This document shows, one piece after another, positions 1 to 9,336 of a stretch of 64,000 nucleotides of DNA. Positions within the stretch are counted from its first letter, which is position 1; every line of letters begins with the position of its first letter. The notes below the pieces were generated by a model. That model did not search any database and was not told the origin of the DNA. It saw only the letters and a list, made by a program, of their open reading frames with translations. A program made the translations under genes and the position numbers. Origin of the DNA: Nitrospirota bacterium. GTDB taxonomy: Bacteria; Nitrospirota; 9FT-COMBO-42-15; HDB-SIOI813. The DNA is taken from positions 192,046 through 256,045 of the forward strand of contig JADZCV010000045.1 of assembly GCA_020851375.1 (NCBI GenBank). The letters run 5' to 3'.

Positions 1-45
1 TTTTTCCTCAATTGACATCTTTTCCAATTGTATAGTATTTGACAT
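1..45 (-). CDS. 5' end of an unidentified gene, cut by the window edge
   Basis: An ATG at 45 on the minus strand follows a strong AGGAGG ribosome binding site (about 50-55) and opens a frame of 15 codons that runs off the window. The visible peptide is MSNTIQLEKMSIEEK. It lies 85 bases downstream of the methylase stop and may belong to the same operon. The string resembles the N-terminus of small addiction-module antitoxins, but 15 residues are too few for a reliable call. In BREX-like operons a helicase could also be expected nearby, and this peptide gives no support for one. Confidence 0.45.
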   Translation of the reverse strand, partial: MSNTIQLEKMSIEEK

Positions 46-129
46 GGTTCCTCCTGACTATTGCCTTTATATTAATATTTTTATCAATAGCAACATTATA
101 TTGGACTGTTGCAGCGAGGTCAATAATTC

Positions 130-3100
130 TCAGACTTCCATTAAACTCAAGACCCTGCTTACCGGGTCATTGAATGTCGGGTTCTTTACCCTTAAATATT
201 CAAGAGCCGCCCTTATCTGCGGCATTGCAGGATTAAATTCCCTGAGCCATTGTATGATGTCCCCTGATTCATGGGCAAGCCCCATGAGAAAATGGAGGAT
301 GTCCACAAGGGCAACATTATCAAATTTCCCCTCTTCCATCTCAGGGAAGAGGGCAATCTGCAGAAGGGATGAGGTCTTTTTTGAAAAGAATGTCTGAAGG
401 TCTTTATAACGTTCAACCGGGTGTTTCACCTCATAAGTCCGGCCTCTCTTGGCACGGCCCTTATGCATGATACCGGCCTTAATCAGATCTGCGGGTTCAA
501 GTATCCCCCTTGTGGCCTTATGCACCTCATCGCTCTGGACCTCCATCCTGTCGCATAGGCAGGTGAGATAGATGTAACTGACAGGGTCAACGTATTCAAG
601 CTCTGAAGGCAATGGCTGTGCTGATGAGACGAGCTGTTCCACCATCATCCGGATAGCGGTTAGCGCATCCCTTAATGGCACTACTTCATCCTTATAATCT
701 ACGATCATGCCGTAGTGCCTGCTGTATAGTTCAAGGCACTTGCCAATAAGGATGATGTTTATATCAGCAGGAGGAAGATTCTCACTCCACCCGCTTCCAT
801 ATCTCCCAGCTTCAATCAGCCTGATCTCCTCCCTCGCCCTTTTCCTTATCTCCTGCCTGATCGTCGCCCACGAGCGCTTCCGCCCGCTGTCCTTATCTCC
901 CTCTTTTACCTGTCTCTTTTTGCAGACATGGATGAGGTCGTAAGAGATAGACTGTTTGTCCTGCAAATGTAGCGAGCTTTCTGATTCGCCATGTATCGGA
1001 TATATGGCTTCAATCACAAACCCTGCATTACATATAGATTCAAGCAACGCCTCCCATGCACTGCCCTCTGCATGGTGGAATGTAAAGACCATCAAACCAT
1101 CATCTTCAAGATTCTCACAGCATCTTCTCCAGACCTCGGTAAGCCCCTTTTCATAGTCCGATGATGTCTTACCACGGGTGGGGTTTTCAACTATCTCTTC
1201 TGACTTTGGAGTAATCTCCGGGGCAAAATGCGGATATGTCTTTGCAAGGATTAATCTAAGCCAGACATAGAAGAAATCGGCCAGTTCGGAATAGTTGACA
1301 TTGTCTGCATAAGGAGGGTCGGTGATGATGAGATTGGAACTTAACGTCGTGTCTGTCTGTTCGTCATTCCCGCGAAAGCGGGAATCCATTTTCCCGGAAT
1401 CGCCACAGGTGATACTTGTGCCGGTGTTTCTTTCTATGACTTCATTTCTAAAAACAGTTACTGTTTCTCCTTTTGAATATGCTCTGTCAAAAGGCTTGTA
1501 ACAAAACACTTTGCCATCCATTGCCTTATCCAAACATTTAATGAAGCTGCATTTGCCGAATTTCACACCCCATACGTTGCCTTCTGCAAAAGTTGCTTTC
1601 GGTTGAAAATCATGTCTCGCAAAGACACCCTCTGTTTTATTAGCATCTGCCCTGTGTCGCGTAAACACATTATTACTTTCTAATGTGGTGAACAACCCGC
1701 TCAACAGCATCTCCTTCAACACCTGATCCCCTTCCTCATCAATCGCCTTAAGGAGTGTGCTCAGGCAGAGCAACTGGCGGGGATTGAACATCTGGCGCCA
1801 ATAGATATAGTGATGTTCAAGCAAACGATGTGTCTCCTGTCCGTCAGGGATTTCACCTTTGGGATACGGCAGGCTATCCTTTTCATTCTCCCATCTATTC
1901 TCCGCATCCTGATACCGCTTCAGATCAGACGGGGTTATCCGTTTAAAGAACTTGCCGTTGTTGTTTCTGATATTGCAGGCATGAGAGGCCGGCCCATTCG
2001 TTTTTACCTTTTCCCCGAACAGGTTCTCAGCAGTCACACCTGCACAGGAAGGACAGTAACCCTCAAGGCTATAGGGTTTTACAGGTAGCAGTCTCTCCTT
2101 GGGGAGCCTCCTGATAGAGACGATAATCTTATCCCTGGTACCACAGGAATGGCAGATAAAATCCCCCTTTGAAGGGATGTTCCCTTTAACCGGGGCATAG
2201 TCCTTTTTACATGCAGGGCATGACACATCCTCAGGCAGCGTGCCGCGGTGTTGCCAGACAGACCAGCAATGAGGACAAAGTAGGACAGTAAGCGGTACCT
2301 TCTTTTTTCCCTTTTTATATGAGAATGTGTCACTGACATCATCTTCTTTGAAACACCAGGGACAGGTTGCCCGATTGAAGCCCCCCCTCACCCTATCCCT
2401 CTCCCGCAAGGGGAGAGGGGAATTTAGCAATGCCCAGCGCTTGTTTGACCGCAGCTCACCTGAAGAATCCTTAAAGTTGTAGACCGTTAGACTGCCTTCA
2501 GCAATCAGTGAAGCAGGCTCAAGGTCAAGGTCATACTCTTTCTTACAATGAAGACAGACATAATCAGGGATATATCTTGTTGATGGGGACTTCTGCGAGA
2601 TGATGTAGTCGGAGAATAGCGGGACTTCCAACCCGCAAATGGAGTTTGTGCAAATTGCGGACTTCACCCAGAAGGTATAGATGATGTCAGCGTCCTCAAC
2701 TCCGGCGCCGCAGCATGGACACTCAGTTCTGTAATGACTCAGCAGCTCTTCCCTGACAGGGATACCGCTTGCAGTCTTTCTCTCCTCAAGGCGTTTGAAC
2801 GCCGCCTTCAGGTCATCAATGACAACAGGCTCAGACTCTGTCTTAACTATAAACCATGCCACTGGGTTCAGGTCTATGCCGGTCACATGGCATCCAAGCC
2901 TGAGGGCCTCGATAATGGTCGTGCCGCCCCCCATGAACGGGTCCAGTATCTTTACGCCGTTGGTGTCCAGATCATTGGTGTGGTCTTTATAGAACTCCTC
3001 CATGATGTCTGTCCCGGCAGGCTTCATGGAGGCAAGCAGAATGGCCCTGAAAACGCTGGAGGCCCTGCGGGCAAACCACTTGTGCATCTGGTAGATGGGT

Positions 3101-3177
3101 TTAAATGCATTCCGTTCAGGCACGGCAAGCCTGTTTATCTCAACGATAGGAAAGGATTCTTCAATAGCCCTTTTCAT
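130..3177 (-). CDS. DUF1156-type adenine-specific DNA methyltransferase (PglX-like, BREX-like operon)
   Basis: Predicted to methylate adenine in DNA as the modification and self-recognition part of a BREX-like defence operon. The N-terminus (about residues 10-50, including MHKWFARRASS) matches DUF1156. The SAM-binding motif I follows (LDPFMGGGTTIIEA, about 80-95) with GIDLNPVAW, and the catalytic motif IV TDPPYADN lies near residue 620. Between them are several CxxC pairs (CPCC, CLHC, CPWC, CPHC, CPAC, CHSC, CPSC), consistent with zinc ribbons of COG1743 methylases. I use the ATG at 3177; a TTG at 3186 is possible. The start overlaps the end of the PglZ-like gene, so translation is probably coupled. 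The protein carries two in-frame palindromic-element insertions (1362-1392 and 2381-2425). Family assignment is solid; the recognition site is unknown. Confidence 0.85.
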   Translation of the reverse strand: MKRAIEESFPIVEINRLAVPERNAFKPIYQMHKWFARRASSVFRAILLASMKPAGTDIMEEFYKDHTNDLDTNGVKILDPFMGGGTTIIEALRLGCHVTGIDLNPVAWFIVKTESEPVVIDDLKAAFKRLEERKTASGIPVREELLSHYRTECPCCGAGVEDADIIYTFWVKSAICTNSICGLEVPLFSDYIISQKSPSTRYIPDYVCLHCKKEYDLDLEPASLIAEGSLTVYNFKDSSGELRSNKRWALLNSPLPLRERDRVRGGFNRATCPWCFKEDDVSDTFSYKKGKKKVPLTVLLCPHCWSVWQHRGTLPEDVSCPACKKDYAPVKGNIPSKGDFICHSCGTRDKIIVSIRRLPKERLLPVKPYSLEGYCPSCAGVTAENLFGEKVKTNGPASHACNIRNNNGKFFKRITPSDLKRYQDAENRWENEKDSLPYPKGEIPDGQETHRLLEHHYIYWRQMFNPRQLLCLSTLLKAIDEEGDQVLKEMLLSGLFTTLESNNVFTRHRADANKTEGVFARHDFQPKATFAEGNVWGVKFGKCSFIKCLDKAMDGKVFCYKPFDRAYSKGETVTVFRNEVIERNTGTSITCGDSGKMDSRFRGNDEQTDTTLSSNLIITDPPYADNVNYSELADFFYVWLRLILAKTYPHFAPEITPKSEEIVENPTRGKTSSDYEKGLTEVWRRCCENLEDDGLMVFTFHHAEGSAWEALLESICNAGFVIEAIYPIHGESESSLHLQDKQSISYDLIHVCKKRQVKEGDKDSGRKRSWATIRQEIRKRAREEIRLIEAGRYGSGWSENLPPADINIILIGKCLELYSRHYGMIVDYKDEVVPLRDALTAIRMMVEQLVSSAQPLPSELEYVDPVSYIYLTCLCDRMEVQSDEVHKATRGILEPADLIKAGIMHKGRAKRGRTYEVKHPVERYKDLQTFFSKKTSSLLQIALFPEMEEGKFDNVALVDILHFLMGLAHESGDIIQWLREFNPAMPQIRAALEYLRVKNPTFNDPVSRVLSLMEV
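1362..1392. repeat. Palindromic element inside the methylase gene (family A)
   Basis: A hairpin with arms ATTCCCGC and GCGGGAAT lies in frame in the methylase and is translated as KMDSRFRGNDE. The same hairpin core occurs in an intergenic pair at 54243-54308. The peptide sits just before motif IV, between less conserved residues, so it probably forms a surface loop. Confidence 0.7.
2381..2425. repeat. Palindromic element inside the methylase gene (family B)
   Basis: A C-rich/G-rich hairpin (CCCTCTCCCGC pairing with GGGGAGAGGGG) is translated in frame as NSPLPLRERDRVRGGF, between two zinc-ribbon segments of the methylase. A diverged relative is translated near the end of plsC (36767-36810). 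Confidence 0.65.
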
Positions 3178-4159
3178 TTCCACCAATTTCCAGCTCTACC
3201 CATGGGGTCAGCATCTCCATCAGCGAGAGCCCGCCATGCTTATAGAGCTTTGCGGCTGCATCACCAGTAGAACGGGTCCTTATACGGCCTTTAAGCATCG
3301 CCACACCCCTTGTTTCATCAATAATGATGTCATCAGATTTGGGAGGGTGCGGGTTATCTGAAAGTGATATATTTCTGTTATTGCCGAAGTAGCTGTTTAG
3401 CTCCCTTATTTCCCTCTCAGAGGATGTCTTGTCCATGCCAGTGCCGAAAAAGATATACCCGTGGTCGCTTGTAATAATTACCTTCCGTCTCCCCTTTATC
3501 TGCTGGACAGTATGCATCCATGCGGTCTCAAACTGGATATGAATATTTTCAAAATGGCGCTCAAACCTGGATCCGCTGTCTGTATAGGTATTGTCCGGAA
3601 AAGCAGACCAAACAAGGAGCGGGGAGTTGCCGTCAGGGGCATTAATGCCCTGTGTTATATTGTCTGTATAGATTGTTGTTATACCTTTGTCCTTTAGCTC
3701 TGCCCTTGTCTGGAGGCTTTTAGGGCTTATTTTCCCGCATTTAAACTCACGCTCAACAAAATCCATTGTCTCGCTCGGTATTGCCGCAATAGAGCAGTCA
3801 ACCTCTTTGACACTGAATCCTGACCTCTCTGACAACTTCAGGATTATAGGTATCTCCCTTAAGGAAAGTCCGTCAAAAACAACTACAGCGGTATCTTCTT
3901 TCAGGACATTCAACATGCCTTTGCCGGTCTCTGGAGGCGATAATAACTCCCTGTATATCCTGTCTGCAGTAGAAGATATCAGCTCTTCAAACCTGTTAAC
4001 CTTATCCTCTCCTGCCTTAAGATATTCAATATGGGACATGGAATCATAGAAGGACGCTGTCCACACCTCTTCAATAAACCACTTCTTAAGCCAGGCCAGT
4101 CTTGGTCCGGGCATTATCAGGTCATCAAGCAATTTATTGGAAAGGGAAAGCCCCTGCAA
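3161..4159 (-). CDS. PglZ-type alkaline-phosphatase-superfamily protein
   Basis: A 332-residue protein with the hallmarks of the PglZ family. VVVFDGLSLRE (about 92-102) fits the metal/nucleophile strand, IITSDHGYIF (about 230) the second metal site, and KHGGLSLMEMLTPWVELE the conserved C-terminus. PglZ proteins are phosphatase- or nuclease-like partners in BREX defence. The start is a TTG at 4159, chosen because AAGGAGG lies just upstream; an ATG further in would lose conserved sequence. The gene begins 3 bases after the ATPase stop and overlaps the methylase start. It is shorter than typical BREX PglZ proteins (700-900 residues), so it may be a compact variant with the phosphatase-like core only. 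Confidence 0.75.
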   Translation of the reverse strand: MQGLSLSNKLLDDLIMPGPRLAWLKKWFIEEVWTASFYDSMSHIEYLKAGEDKVNRFEELISSTADRIYRELLSPPETGKGMLNVLKEDTAVVVFDGLSLREIPIILKLSERSGFSVKEVDCSIAAIPSETMDFVEREFKCGKISPKSLQTRAELKDKGITTIYTDNITQGINAPDGNSPLLVWSAFPDNTYTDSGSRFERHFENIHIQFETAWMHTVQQIKGRRKVIITSDHGYIFFGTGMDKTSSEREIRELNSYFGNNRNISLSDNPHPPKSDDIIIDETRGVAMLKGRIRTRSTGDAAAKLYKHGGLSLMEMLTPWVELEIGGNEKGY

Positions 4160-4162
4160 ATT

Positions 4163-6868
4163 CTACCCCTCCTTATTTTCTGTAATAACGATCAAATCCG
4201 CTGAATAGTCTGCGCCGGAAATGGAAGGAAGTGACTCAACCTGCTGCTCGATCTGATTTTTCACAAACCGTCCGTTCTTTGTAATGCTGATCTCAGCAGT
4301 GACATCACCCTGCCCGCTTAAATTGCCCCTCAGTAATGCCGGGAGTGTCCCCATGTCCCCTATGCCGTCTTTCTGAAAAAATATCTTGTATGTTGCCTTA
4401 GTAATCTCAGCGCCGTCATATTCCTGAAGCCTGAAGGCTATCTGGTTTCTAAGGCTCAGGGCATCTGTCTGCGGGGTTATTCTTAAAGGGATTGTCTTCT
4501 TTTTTGGACATGTACATGGTCGCTGACCGCATCGCGGACAAGTACCGGCGGGAGGGACGTCACATATACAGGGAAACTGGCCGCAACGGTGACAAGACAC
4601 AGACTCACGCGCACAGGCACACGGCATCTGACCGCATATCTGACATACAACAGGCTTCGGCACTGCATCAGACGGAAATGGGGCAGTTATCTTTGCATTG
4701 AAGAATTCAGTTTCAGTCAGGTCAATGTACCTGCCGCAGAAGTTTCCCCTGCTGTGCTGAATACCGATAACACCATCCCTGCATAGTTCTCTTACAGCGC
4801 CTGAAACCGCACGGGCCATGGCAGGGACAGGAAAACTGAGTGTCTTTTTGTACTCTTCATCCGTTTCCTTTACTAACTTGCCTTTAATCTCCTCAAGACG
4901 GTCTTCAAGGTGTTCCCTGAAGGTAAGGAGCGGGAAGAACTGCTGACTCAGCGCCTCGATTACCTTATCCTTTGAACAGTCTCCAGCTATCTGCTCCAGT
5001 TCTACACGGTCTTCATTGACTGAAGAACCATAATTTTCCCAACTGATAAATACGATACCCGCCTTCCTGATCCTGTCTAAAATATTTCCCTGATCCCCTC
5101 TTGCAATCCTTTCATAATCTGCCTTTTGAGATGATTTTTTGGCGCCATCAGCAAGGGACTTTGCAGACAAGACCCTTTTTGCCCATTTCAACAAGTCTTT
5201 GTCATTCAACAACTGGAATTTATCATCCTTTGGTTCGAGCAGTATTATGAGGTTTCTGTACTCCATGCCAAAATAGATATTATGACGTTCCTCCTGAGTC
5301 AACCGCCTGCCTGCAAGTACATATCTTAGACGGGATTTATCCATCTGCCTGAGTATTTCCTGTGTCTGCCCGACGGAGTTAAATACTAAGGCGCCTGATG
5401 TCTCCCTGAAGACCTCTGTCTTAATCAAATCTGTCAGCAACTCACGGGCATGGTCATCTGAGTACTTCAGTGACTTTAGCTCTACCTTTGCCTCCGGCTG
5501 TTCTTCAATATCAAAGAAATACCTGTCTCCTTCGGAATGAAAAAATGATGCGTATTTCTGGAATGTCAACAATGTATGATTAAAACTGTTTATATCAAAC
5601 GATGGTGATAACATATCCGGCATCAGGCCGTCTTTCGTAACCCCTTTGTTTGCTTCAAGGCCCGTGATGGTGTAAAGAAGCACGGCAGATGCGAGCCTGC
5701 CGGAAGCAGGGACAGCCGCTTTAAGCTCTTCGACATTTTCCTTAGCCCGGTTGATGATGTCTCCGCTTATATCAATATCCCTGAGCATGACCATGTTTGC
5801 CTTGTCTTCTATAGAGGCATCGGCAGGCGTAATGATATCATTGGTCTCGTGTGTCAAACGAACTATATTACCAAGGAATGCAAGAGAGCCTCTCACATTC
5901 TGGAATGAACCCCTTGAGGGGATCCTCTTCAGGAGTATGTCCATGATAGACGGGGTAAATGGATATGTCTCACGGAATCTCCTCTTAAATGACTCTTCAT
6001 CATCAATAACCGCGTGTCTCTTCCATAGCTGCACATAACTCTCTATCACAGGGCTGACTGTCTCAGGGTTAAAGCTGAGATAGTTTTCAAATAATCTGTG
6101 AAGTATTACCTTACACCTGTCCTGCGTATTATCAAATTGGACCGTGCACCTTGGAACACGCTTCAATGTGCTGCCGGGCTCCTCCCTGTCGCTGTAAATA
6201 CTTGCGAATAGGGTCACCTTGTCAGAACGGTTGCTGTATTCGGAAAGCATCTGGAGAAAGGCAATGTTCTGGGCCTGAAGCGCAGGATTTGCTATTACCT
6301 TTATGCCCTGCTCAAGCTCGTCAAATATGAGGACCAGTCTCCTGCCCCCAAGCGCCTTCTCAAATTCGGCTAATCCGGGATGGGTCTTTCCCTTCCATGC
6401 CTCAGTGCCAAGGGCATTGAAGATCATACCCCAGACAGAATCATACGGGTTGTCGGTAAATTTATTAATGACGACAATAACATCGTCAGGCACATTGCAT
6501 GTAATATCGTTTGAACTCAGCCATCTGCGGGATATATCAGGATGTTTGAAGAGATTATAAACCAGAAGCAGGAGATGCGATTTACCGCTGCCTTTCAGCC
6601 CTTCAAAAAGAAAGAGGCCGGAGGTATCCTTATTCGATTGAAAACGCAGATGAATCTGCTCCAATACCCGCAGCGTATCTGAGGTTGGATAGGTCAGGCT
6701 GTAGAATATCTCAGGATTAGGCTCTATTTTCTCAGGATCACCGGAGGCAAGATTGGCTAAATCAATAATCCCCTCAATACCTGCGTCAGATATGGTCTCT
6801 TTCCTCGGTTTTAGATATGCCGAATAGCTCATAGCCTGTTCTGATGCACACTCCTTAGTATTGACCAC
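4163..6868 (-). CDS. DUF499/BrxC-like AAA+ ATPase with C-terminal triple cysteine motif
   Basis: A 901-residue ATPase of the DUF499 (COG1483) type, the large NTPase found with DUF1156 methylases and PglZ in BREX-like systems. Walker A is GLKGSGKSHLL (about residue 90-100) and Walker B is LVLIFDELEQG (about 178-188). Near residues 742-790 are three tandem copies of CxxCGQxPCxC (CQICGQMPCAC, CHRCGQFPCIC, CPRCGQRPCTC), which look like a zinc-binding array. It is the first gene of the operon as seen here. The predicted start is a GTG at 6868; an ATG at 6832 is an alternative, with AAGGAG 18 bases upstream, so the start is uncertain. The role (complex assembly or DNA translocation) is inferred from the family. 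Confidence 0.8.
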   Translation of the reverse strand: MVNTKECASEQAMSYSAYLKPRKETISDAGIEGIIDLANLASGDPEKIEPNPEIFYSLTYPTSDTLRVLEQIHLRFQSNKDTSGLFLFEGLKGSGKSHLLLLVYNLFKHPDISRRWLSSNDITCNVPDDVIVVINKFTDNPYDSVWGMIFNALGTEAWKGKTHPGLAEFEKALGGRRLVLIFDELEQGIKVIANPALQAQNIAFLQMLSEYSNRSDKVTLFASIYSDREEPGSTLKRVPRCTVQFDNTQDRCKVILHRLFENYLSFNPETVSPVIESYVQLWKRHAVIDDEESFKRRFRETYPFTPSIMDILLKRIPSRGSFQNVRGSLAFLGNIVRLTHETNDIITPADASIEDKANMVMLRDIDISGDIINRAKENVEELKAAVPASGRLASAVLLYTITGLEANKGVTKDGLMPDMLSPSFDINSFNHTLLTFQKYASFFHSEGDRYFFDIEEQPEAKVELKSLKYSDDHARELLTDLIKTEVFRETSGALVFNSVGQTQEILRQMDKSRLRYVLAGRRLTQEERHNIYFGMEYRNLIILLEPKDDKFQLLNDKDLLKWAKRVLSAKSLADGAKKSSQKADYERIARGDQGNILDRIRKAGIVFISWENYGSSVNEDRVELEQIAGDCSKDKVIEALSQQFFPLLTFREHLEDRLEEIKGKLVKETDEEYKKTLSFPVPAMARAVSGAVRELCRDGVIGIQHSRGNFCGRYIDLTETEFFNAKITAPFPSDAVPKPVVCQICGQMPCACARESVSCHRCGQFPCICDVPPAGTCPRCGQRPCTCPKKKTIPLRITPQTDALSLRNQIAFRLQEYDGAEITKATYKIFFQKDGIGDMGTLPALLRGNLSGQGDVTAEISITKNGRFVKNQIEQQVESLPSISGADYSADLIVITENKEG

Positions 6869-7005
6869 ATATAATATATCAATCAGGCTGTTTTTGGAAG
6901 ATGGCTTTTAAATGACTGTTCTGATTGACGGTCATAACTACGTTTTATATAATGTTTCTAACGGCAGTTGCCACACAAAACCGCCATTATGCGTTTGTAA
7001 ACTTA

Positions 7006-7550
7006 ATGCAAGAACTTACTTCAATACTTTCAGAAGCCACAAAGTCCATTCCAGGAGAGTACTTCCAATTACCTGTCGCTGGCAAAGAAGATCCAATCTA
7101 CAGAGAGAGAGAGTATATTGCTACGAACTCTATCATCACATTCGGTCACTTTGGCCTGACGGTACGCGTTATTCTTTGGGTGGAGAAGTGGACAAGTCTG
7201 GTCATCCTTGGATTCGCGAGAACAATTTGGATAGGATAAAGCCTGATTTTATAGTCCATGTTCCAGGACAGATGGATTACAATGAACTCGTATTGGAGGT
7301 TAAACCTATAAACGCGAGGAAGCCAGGTATTGCTAAGGATTTACAGACCCTTACTGCGTTTCGTCAGAAAGCAGGATATAAGAGAGCCATCTTACTTGTT
7401 TATGGTGGTACAAAAAATGATGTTGATCGTTTCAAGAAGAAAGGGCAATCAATTGCAGAGCAAAATAGGGATGGGTCTATTGATCGTCAGCTTATCGAAC
7501 TATGGCACCACAGCACTTGTGGGAAAATGGCAGAGAGTGTTGGATGGTGA
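7006..7550 (+). pseudogene. PD-(D/E)XK nuclease-like gene, frameshifted at an (AG)6 tract
   Basis: The reading frame from ATG 7006 encodes MQELTSILSEATKSIPGEYF and runs to a tract of six AG units (7102-7113). After the tract the sensible continuation (VYCYELYHHIRSLWPDG) lies in another frame and runs to the stop at 7550. Removing exactly one AG unit restores a continuous protein of about 180 residues. The C-terminal half has PDFIVHVPG, then LVLEVKP, which fits the PD-(D/E)XK nuclease core. The gene is divergent from the BREX-like operon and starts about 140 bases away. It may be a dead gene, a phase-variable gene in the OFF state, or an assembly error; the sequence alone cannot decide. No clear ribosome binding site precedes ATG 7006. 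Confidence 0.65.
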
Positions 7551-7708
7551 TCGGAAATCAGAATAATGAAGAACAATCTTAATAAAAAGATATGGAATTC
7601 GAGATATATTTTGACAACTCGTTCTTTATATTTTACTCCAAATTAGGTGTCCACTTTATCCACTTTACAATCTTTGCTACAAGGTCATTGATGAGGTAAA
7701 GAAGTTTC

Positions 7709-8452
7709 TTGAAGAATCATCCCACAGCCCCCATTGTTGAAGCCGTGAACCTCACAAAGGTTTTTGACGGATTCACAGCAGTTGACCATATATCTTTTTC
7801 CCTGTATCCAGGCGAGATTGTCGGACTCCTTGGTCCTAATGGTGCAGGCAAGACTACTACCCTTCAGATGCTTCTGGGAACGCTGACACCTACAGAGGGA
7901 AGCGTGAAGATCTTAGGCCTTGATCTCCGGAAGAACAGGCAGTCCATATTGGGCAGAATAAATTTTTCCTCAACTTACACATCAATGCCGTCTGCCCTTA
8001 GCATATATGAGAATCTGAGGGTATTTGCCACTCTTTACGGCGTAAGAAATTGCCGGAAGAAGATTGATGAGATAATGCATTTGTTCGATTTATCCGCTCT
8101 TAAAAACAAACTTGCAGAGACATTATCATCCGGCCAGTTGACCAGACTTTCGCTGGCAAAGGCTTTGCTAAATGACCCTGAGGTGCTGTTTCTTGATGAA
8201 CCTACTTCCAGCCTTGATCCCGATATTGCAGACAGGACCAGGAGTATCCTGAAAATGAGACGGGACAGTACCGGCCTGTGCATTTTCTACACCTCCCATA
8301 ACATGAAAGAGATGGAGGAGATGTGCGACCGTATTATTTTCCTCCACCGAGGGAAGATTATTGCAGAGGGGACGCCGAAAACGATACTGAAGCGCTACGA
8401 GGAGGAACACCTCGAGGCATTGTTCCTGAAGATTGCCAGGGAGGGAGGGTGA
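7709..8452 (+). CDS. ABC transporter ATP-binding protein (ABC-2 type)
   Basis: A 247-residue ABC ATPase. Walker A is GPNGAGKTTT (about residue 43-52), the signature region is LSSGQLTRLSLAKAL (about 138), and Walker B is VLFLDEPTSSLDP (about 158). The switch histidine is in FYTSHNMKEME. The subfamily is the DrrA/CcmA-like group that pairs with ABC-2 permeases. The start is a TTG at 7709 and is uncertain. The stop overlaps the GTG of the permease gene (GTGA), so the two are translationally coupled. The signature LSSGQ is close to the canonical LSGGQ. Substrate unknown; polysaccharide, lipid or drug export are all possible. Confidence 0.85.
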   Translation: MKNHPTAPIVEAVNLTKVFDGFTAVDHISFSLYPGEIVGLLGPNGAGKTTTLQMLLGTLTPTEGSVKILGLDLRKNRQSILGRINFSSTYTSMPSALSIYENLRVFATLYGVRNCRKKIDEIMHLFDLSALKNKLAETLSSGQLTRLSLAKALLNDPEVLFLDEPTSSLDPDIADRTRSILKMRRDSTGLCIFYTSHNMKEMEEMCDRIIFLHRGKIIAEGTPKTILKRYEEEHLEALFLKIAREGG

Positions 8453-9240
8453 GTTTTTACCGTATATACTCAGTGGTCCTCCGGCATCTGTATCTGTATA
8501 AAAGGAGTATTGCGCGTCTCATGGAGACCTTCTACTGGCCCCTGCTTGACCTGCTGGTATGGGGATTTATCTCTGTTTATCTGGAACAGTATAAAGGAGG
8601 ACTACCGGGTTTTGTCACATTCTTCATAGGCGCACTTATACTGTGGGACATGCTCTTTCGTTCCCAGCAGGGGATATCCATATCATTTCTCGAAGAGATG
8701 TGGTCAAGGAACCTGATGAACCTCTTTGTATCCCCGCTGCGTCCCGGTGAATTCATAATTGCGACTATGGTCATCAGCATTCTGAAACTCCTTTCAGCCT
8801 CTGCAGTTACCATCACCCTTGCCTGGCTTATCTATTCATTCAATCTCTTTACCATCGGGATATCACTGCTGCCCTTTATACTGTGCCTTACCGTGATGGG
8901 GTGGTCAGTCGGCATCCTGACTATCTCGTTTATCCTGAGATACGGTCAGAAGGCAGAGGTTCTGGCCTGGGGAATCGCCTTTCTATTCCAGCCCATTTCC
9001 GCTGTCTTCTATCCTGTCTCAGTCCTCCCGAAGTTCCTCCAGACCATTGCCAGATTTGTCCCAGCCGCCCATATCTTTGAGGGGATGCGGGCAGTCATCA
9101 GGCAGGGAGAGTTCCCTTTAAATGAACTGATATGGGCCGCAGGCCTCGACGCCGTCTACCTCATCGGCTCCATCCTCTTTTTCTATGCCATGTTCCATAG
9201 CGTAAAGGTCAGGGGGTTGTTGTTGCACATAGGAGAGTAG
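8449..9240 (+). CDS. ABC-2 type transporter permease
   Basis: A 263-residue membrane protein from the GTG at 8449, which overlaps the stop of the ATPase gene. Longer upstream frames exist but would run inside the ATPase. About six hydrophobic segments are visible, including LLDLLVWGFISVYL, FVTFFIGALILWDML and LIGSILFFYAMF. FLFQPISAVFYPVSVLP and ARFVPAAHIFEGMR match the conserved C-terminal region of ABC-2 permeases. With the preceding ATPase it should form an inner-membrane exporter of unknown substrate. Confidence 0.85.
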   Translation: MSFYRIYSVVLRHLYLYKRSIARLMETFYWPLLDLLVWGFISVYLEQYKGGLPGFVTFFIGALILWDMLFRSQQGISISFLEEMWSRNLMNLFVSPLRPGEFIIATMVISILKLLSASAVTITLAWLIYSFNLFTIGISLLPFILCLTVMGWSVGILTISFILRYGQKAEVLAWGIAFLFQPISAVFYPVSVLPKFLQTIARFVPAAHIFEGMRAVIRQGEFPLNELIWAAGLDAVYLIGSILFFYAMFHSVKVRGLLLHIGE

Positions 9241-9336
9241 CAGATCCAGCCGAAACCTCAGACCCCGGACCGCTCAAATGCCCTCCGTTGCATCATTAAC
9301 TTGCTTAATTACATGGTAGTAATGTAAACTAATATC

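Noticed and set aside
2734-3270. Plus-strand frame opposite the methylase and PglZ genes, and similar long antisense frames (38106-38756, 62462-63055)
   Set aside because: They mirror well supported genes and show no family features.
7612-7640. Promoter for the ABC transporter genes (TTGACA at 7612)
   Set aside because: No acceptable -10 at the right distance.
8323-8448. Longer start of the ABC permease
   Set aside because: The extra 42 residues would lie inside the ATPase gene; GTG 8449 overlaps its stop, as in coupled genes.
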